Shown: positions 62,556 to 64,000 of the stretch, in pieces
How positions within the stretch are numbered: the first letter of the stretch is position 1
Layout: every line of letters starts with the position of its first letter
Made by a program: the position numbers and the translations under genes
NCBI RefSeq assembly: GCF_001485575.1
Contig: NZ_BCNB01000002.1
Span: 62,001-126,000, forward strand
DNA length: 64,000 bases
Direction of reading: 5' to 3'
Source of the DNA: Haloarcula sp. CBA1127
Lineage (GTDB): Archaea > Halobacteriota > Halobacteria > Halobacteriales > Haloarculaceae
The notes under the pieces: model-generated
Database searches by the model: none
What the model saw: only the letters and a program-made list of their open reading frames with translations
What the model was told of the DNA's origin: nothing

Positions 62556-63791
62556 ATGAGTAAAATTCGCTACTCAACCATGGACTTGGCCGACTGCAAG
62601 TCCTTCTATCACGAAACAGTCGTACCGACGATGGAAACCGACGGCTTGGATCCGACCGCTGAAACCCCCACGTACACCTGGCTGAACGGACAGTTCCCGG
62701 GATTCGTAAAGCACCTCCAGCGGCGCTTCGACCTGTCCCCGGGGCAGTTCTATGACGAAATCGGAGTTCCTGAAGTCACGACTACATCAGGGTCATTTGA
62801 CTTCCTCTCTGACAACACACAGCGAGCCATCGAGGAGTACCTCAATGAGCTTTCGACCCGACGCGGGCGTGCTGACGCGACAATCGACACACGGCGGTCG
62901 ATTCTACGACGCTACGCGAAAGTATATACCAATATCCACGATACAAAAGATTTGCTTGCACCGCTGGAGAGTCCTGGCGAACGCGTTGCGGAGATGGACC
63001 GGGTAGCGGCGACGTTTGACGCGCTGGACCAACTGGACGATGCCCTGACGACGCTTGCGTCACGGCGTAAATACGTTCAGGACACACGGCAGTTCTACAA
63101 GCACCTGGTGATGTTCGGAAACGCCGCGTACAATCCACTCGCTGATCTCGAAATCCGGTTTGGATGGGATATGACTCCGTCCTGGGACAACAAAGCACTT
63201 GATAGAGACGCTGTCCAGCAGCTGTATGCAGCAGCGACTAATCAACGAGACAGATTTATCGTGGTTGCATGTTGTGGGTGGGGGCTTCGCCCGAGTGAAG
63301 TTGCATCACTACATATCCGGCAGCTCAACCTTGATCCGGACGATGATTCCCATCCGTACATAGAGTTCGGTGACGGCGAGCGGAAAAACGGTCCTGGGAC
63401 CGTGGCTCTACTGGCCGGTCTGGAGACAGTAGAGCGCCGTATAGAGATGCTTGGCAGTCCAGAGTGGAGTGGCTATCTCTTGCCCTCTCCGTCCGCAGCT
63501 ACTGGCCATCTAACCGCCGAAACAGTCCGACGGCGGTTCAAATCAGTGGCCGAGGCCGCAGATGTCACTGTCGACGGCGCCACACCAACGCCGAAAACTG
63601 GCCGTCGATTCTGGTATACTACGTACGGCGCTGCTGTTAGGCGGGTTGCAGAACGGTTTGAAGACGTCGCAGCGGAGCAGGGCTCGGCGTCTGCACAAGT
63701 CGTACTCGATAACTACCTCTCCGAGTCTGAAGCCCGGTCTCACCGACGGTCGGAGATGCGCGAGACGCTTGCAGGGCTGTTCGTTGAGTAG
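62556..63791 (+). CDS. Tyrosine-type recombinase/integrase
   Basis: 411 residues. The N-terminal half (about 60-200) is a core-binding domain. The catalytic half has the first arginine in CCGWGLRPSEVASL and a beta-hairpin lysine in YIEFGDGERKNGPGTV. The usual HxxR box is replaced by GRRFWYTTYGAAVRRV, and the nucleophile is probably the Tyr in VVLDNYLSESEARSH. This class sits beside parA on many haloarchaeal plasmids and probably resolves replicon dimers. The promoter of the next gene begins 50 bp downstream. Confidence 0.88.
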   Translation: MSKIRYSTMDLADCKSFYHETVVPTMETDGLDPTAETPTYTWLNGQFPGFVKHLQRRFDLSPGQFYDEIGVPEVTTTSGSFDFLSDNTQRAIEEYLNELSTRRGRADATIDTRRSILRRYAKVYTNIHDTKDLLAPLESPGERVAEMDRVAATFDALDQLDDALTTLASRRKYVQDTRQFYKHLVMFGNAAYNPLADLEIRFGWDMTPSWDNKALDRDAVQQLYAAATNQRDRFIVVACCGWGLRPSEVASLHIRQLNLDPDDDSHPYIEFGDGERKNGPGTVALLAGLETVERRIEMLGSPEWSGYLLPSPSAATGHLTAETVRRRFKSVAEAADVTVDGATPTPKTGRRFWYTTYGAAVRRVAERFEDVAAEQGSASAQVVLDNYLSESEARSHRRSEMRETLAGLFVE

Positions 63792-63828
63792 CCCACGTTT
63801 TGCAAGCCCGCTTCAGGAGGAGGCGTAT

Positions 63829-63850
63829 GGCTATACCGTATAGCTATACC
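63829..63850. repeat. Tandem [AG]GCTATAC element in the parA promoter
   Basis: ggctatac (63829) and agctatac (63842) are thirteen bases apart, and gtatagctatac (63838-63849) is a perfect palindrome. The element lies between the recombinase stop and the TATA-like tctttatat of parA, so it is well placed as an operator or partition site. Confidence 0.6.
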
Positions 63851-63860
63851 GTCTGACTAA

Positions 63861-63870
63861 TCTTTATATC
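63861..63870 (+). promoter_or_regulatory. TATA box of parA
   Basis: tctttatatc lies about 25 bp upstream of the parA ATG, the spacing expected for a leaderless haloarchaeal transcript. Confidence 0.6.
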
Positions 63871-63892
63871 TGTACGGTGAATCCGATACGGT

Positions 63893-64000
63893 ATGCTGAC
63901 CTACACCGTGTACAGTGAGGCCGGCGGTGTCGGCAAGACAACGATGGCGGCGAACCTCGCCGTCGCCGACGCCCGCGCCGGTCACGACGTACTGGCAATC
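63893..64000 (+). CDS. parA: ParA-family partition ATPase (5' part only)
   Basis: 36 residues up to the window edge: MLTYTVYSEAGGVGKTTMAA, then NLAVADARAGHDVLAI. This is the start of a ParA/MinD-type P-loop ATPase with a deviant Walker A (AGGVGKTT) and the following helix. ParA proteins segregate low-copy replicons. The gene runs off the right end; the partner gene is not visible. Confidence 0.85.
   Translation, partial: MLTYTVYSEAGGVGKTTMAANLAVADARAGHDVLAI

Overview
The window reads as part of a secondary replicon (megaplasmid or chromid) of a halophilic archaeon, most like the Haloarcula/Haloferacales lineages. The evidence is acidic proteins, Tat-type lipoprotein signals, HalOD1 and bacterio-opsin-activator (HTH_10) regulators, DUF7344 proteins, an RdfA/SMC-related gene pair, an Orc1/Cdc6-type origin with origin-recognition repeats, COG1361 and CARDB surface proteins, and a ParA next to a tyrosine recombinase at the right edge. 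No rRNA, tRNA or CRISPR array was seen.

Layout. 0-3.1 kb: a partial ribbon-helix-helix/zinc-ribbon gene, then rdfA translationally coupled to an SMC/Rad50-like ATPase with a zinc hook. 3.6-8.6 kb: a 1054-residue receiver-GAF-HTH_10 regulator, a HalOD1 protein and a DUF7344 membrane protein. 8.6-9.3 kb: a complete IS6-family insertion sequence with 8-bp target duplications. 9.3-10.7 kb: gene-poor, with a candidate structured RNA near 9.8-10.0 kb. 10.9-37.3 kb: a large surface-polysaccharide and glycosylation island. It holds a sugar-nucleotidyltransferase, three GT2 and three GT4 glycosyltransferases, a flippase, a Gfo/Idh/MocA oxidoreductase, an AsnB-type amidotransferase, a sulfatase/phosphotransferase-like protein, a large membrane protein and a DUF1616 protein. 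It also holds secreted carbohydrate-binding proteins: a triple CBM6 lipoprotein, two convergent tailspike-like paralogues and a CARDB protein.

37-45.8 kb: small regulators, a second DUF7344 protein, an orphan PhnM amidohydrolase, a Gfo6-type xylose dehydrogenase, an iron-type substrate-binding lipoprotein with an iron-box-like operator, an orphan NuoB, and a small HTH_10 regulator. 45.9-48.3 kb: a replication origin with about twelve repeats flanking an orc1/cdc6 gene that carries a one-base frameshift. 48.6-58.7 kb: a HalOD1 protein, a lipoprotein, a COG1361-MMPL/RND export operon bracketed by two TetR regulators, an orphan LUD protein, a zinc-ribbon protein and a bile-acid/sodium-symporter-family carrier. 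59-62.5 kb: decayed and small genes, namely an internally deleted TusA, DUF2270, a secreted coiled-coil protein, a small membrane protein and a transposase remnant. 62.5-64 kb: a tyrosine recombinase and the start of parA.

How it fits together. The central island looks able to activate sugars, assemble a glycan, flip it, decorate it (amide and possibly phosphate or sulphate groups) and display proteins that bind it. The origin, parA, recombinase and SMC-like genes are maintenance functions of the replicon. The less expected points are the frameshifted orc gene inside an otherwise intact, CTAG-rich origin; a 22-bp element shared by the parA promoter and a promoter region beside the origin; the candidate structured RNA; the tailspike-like pair; and the TusA gene with a clean internal deletion.
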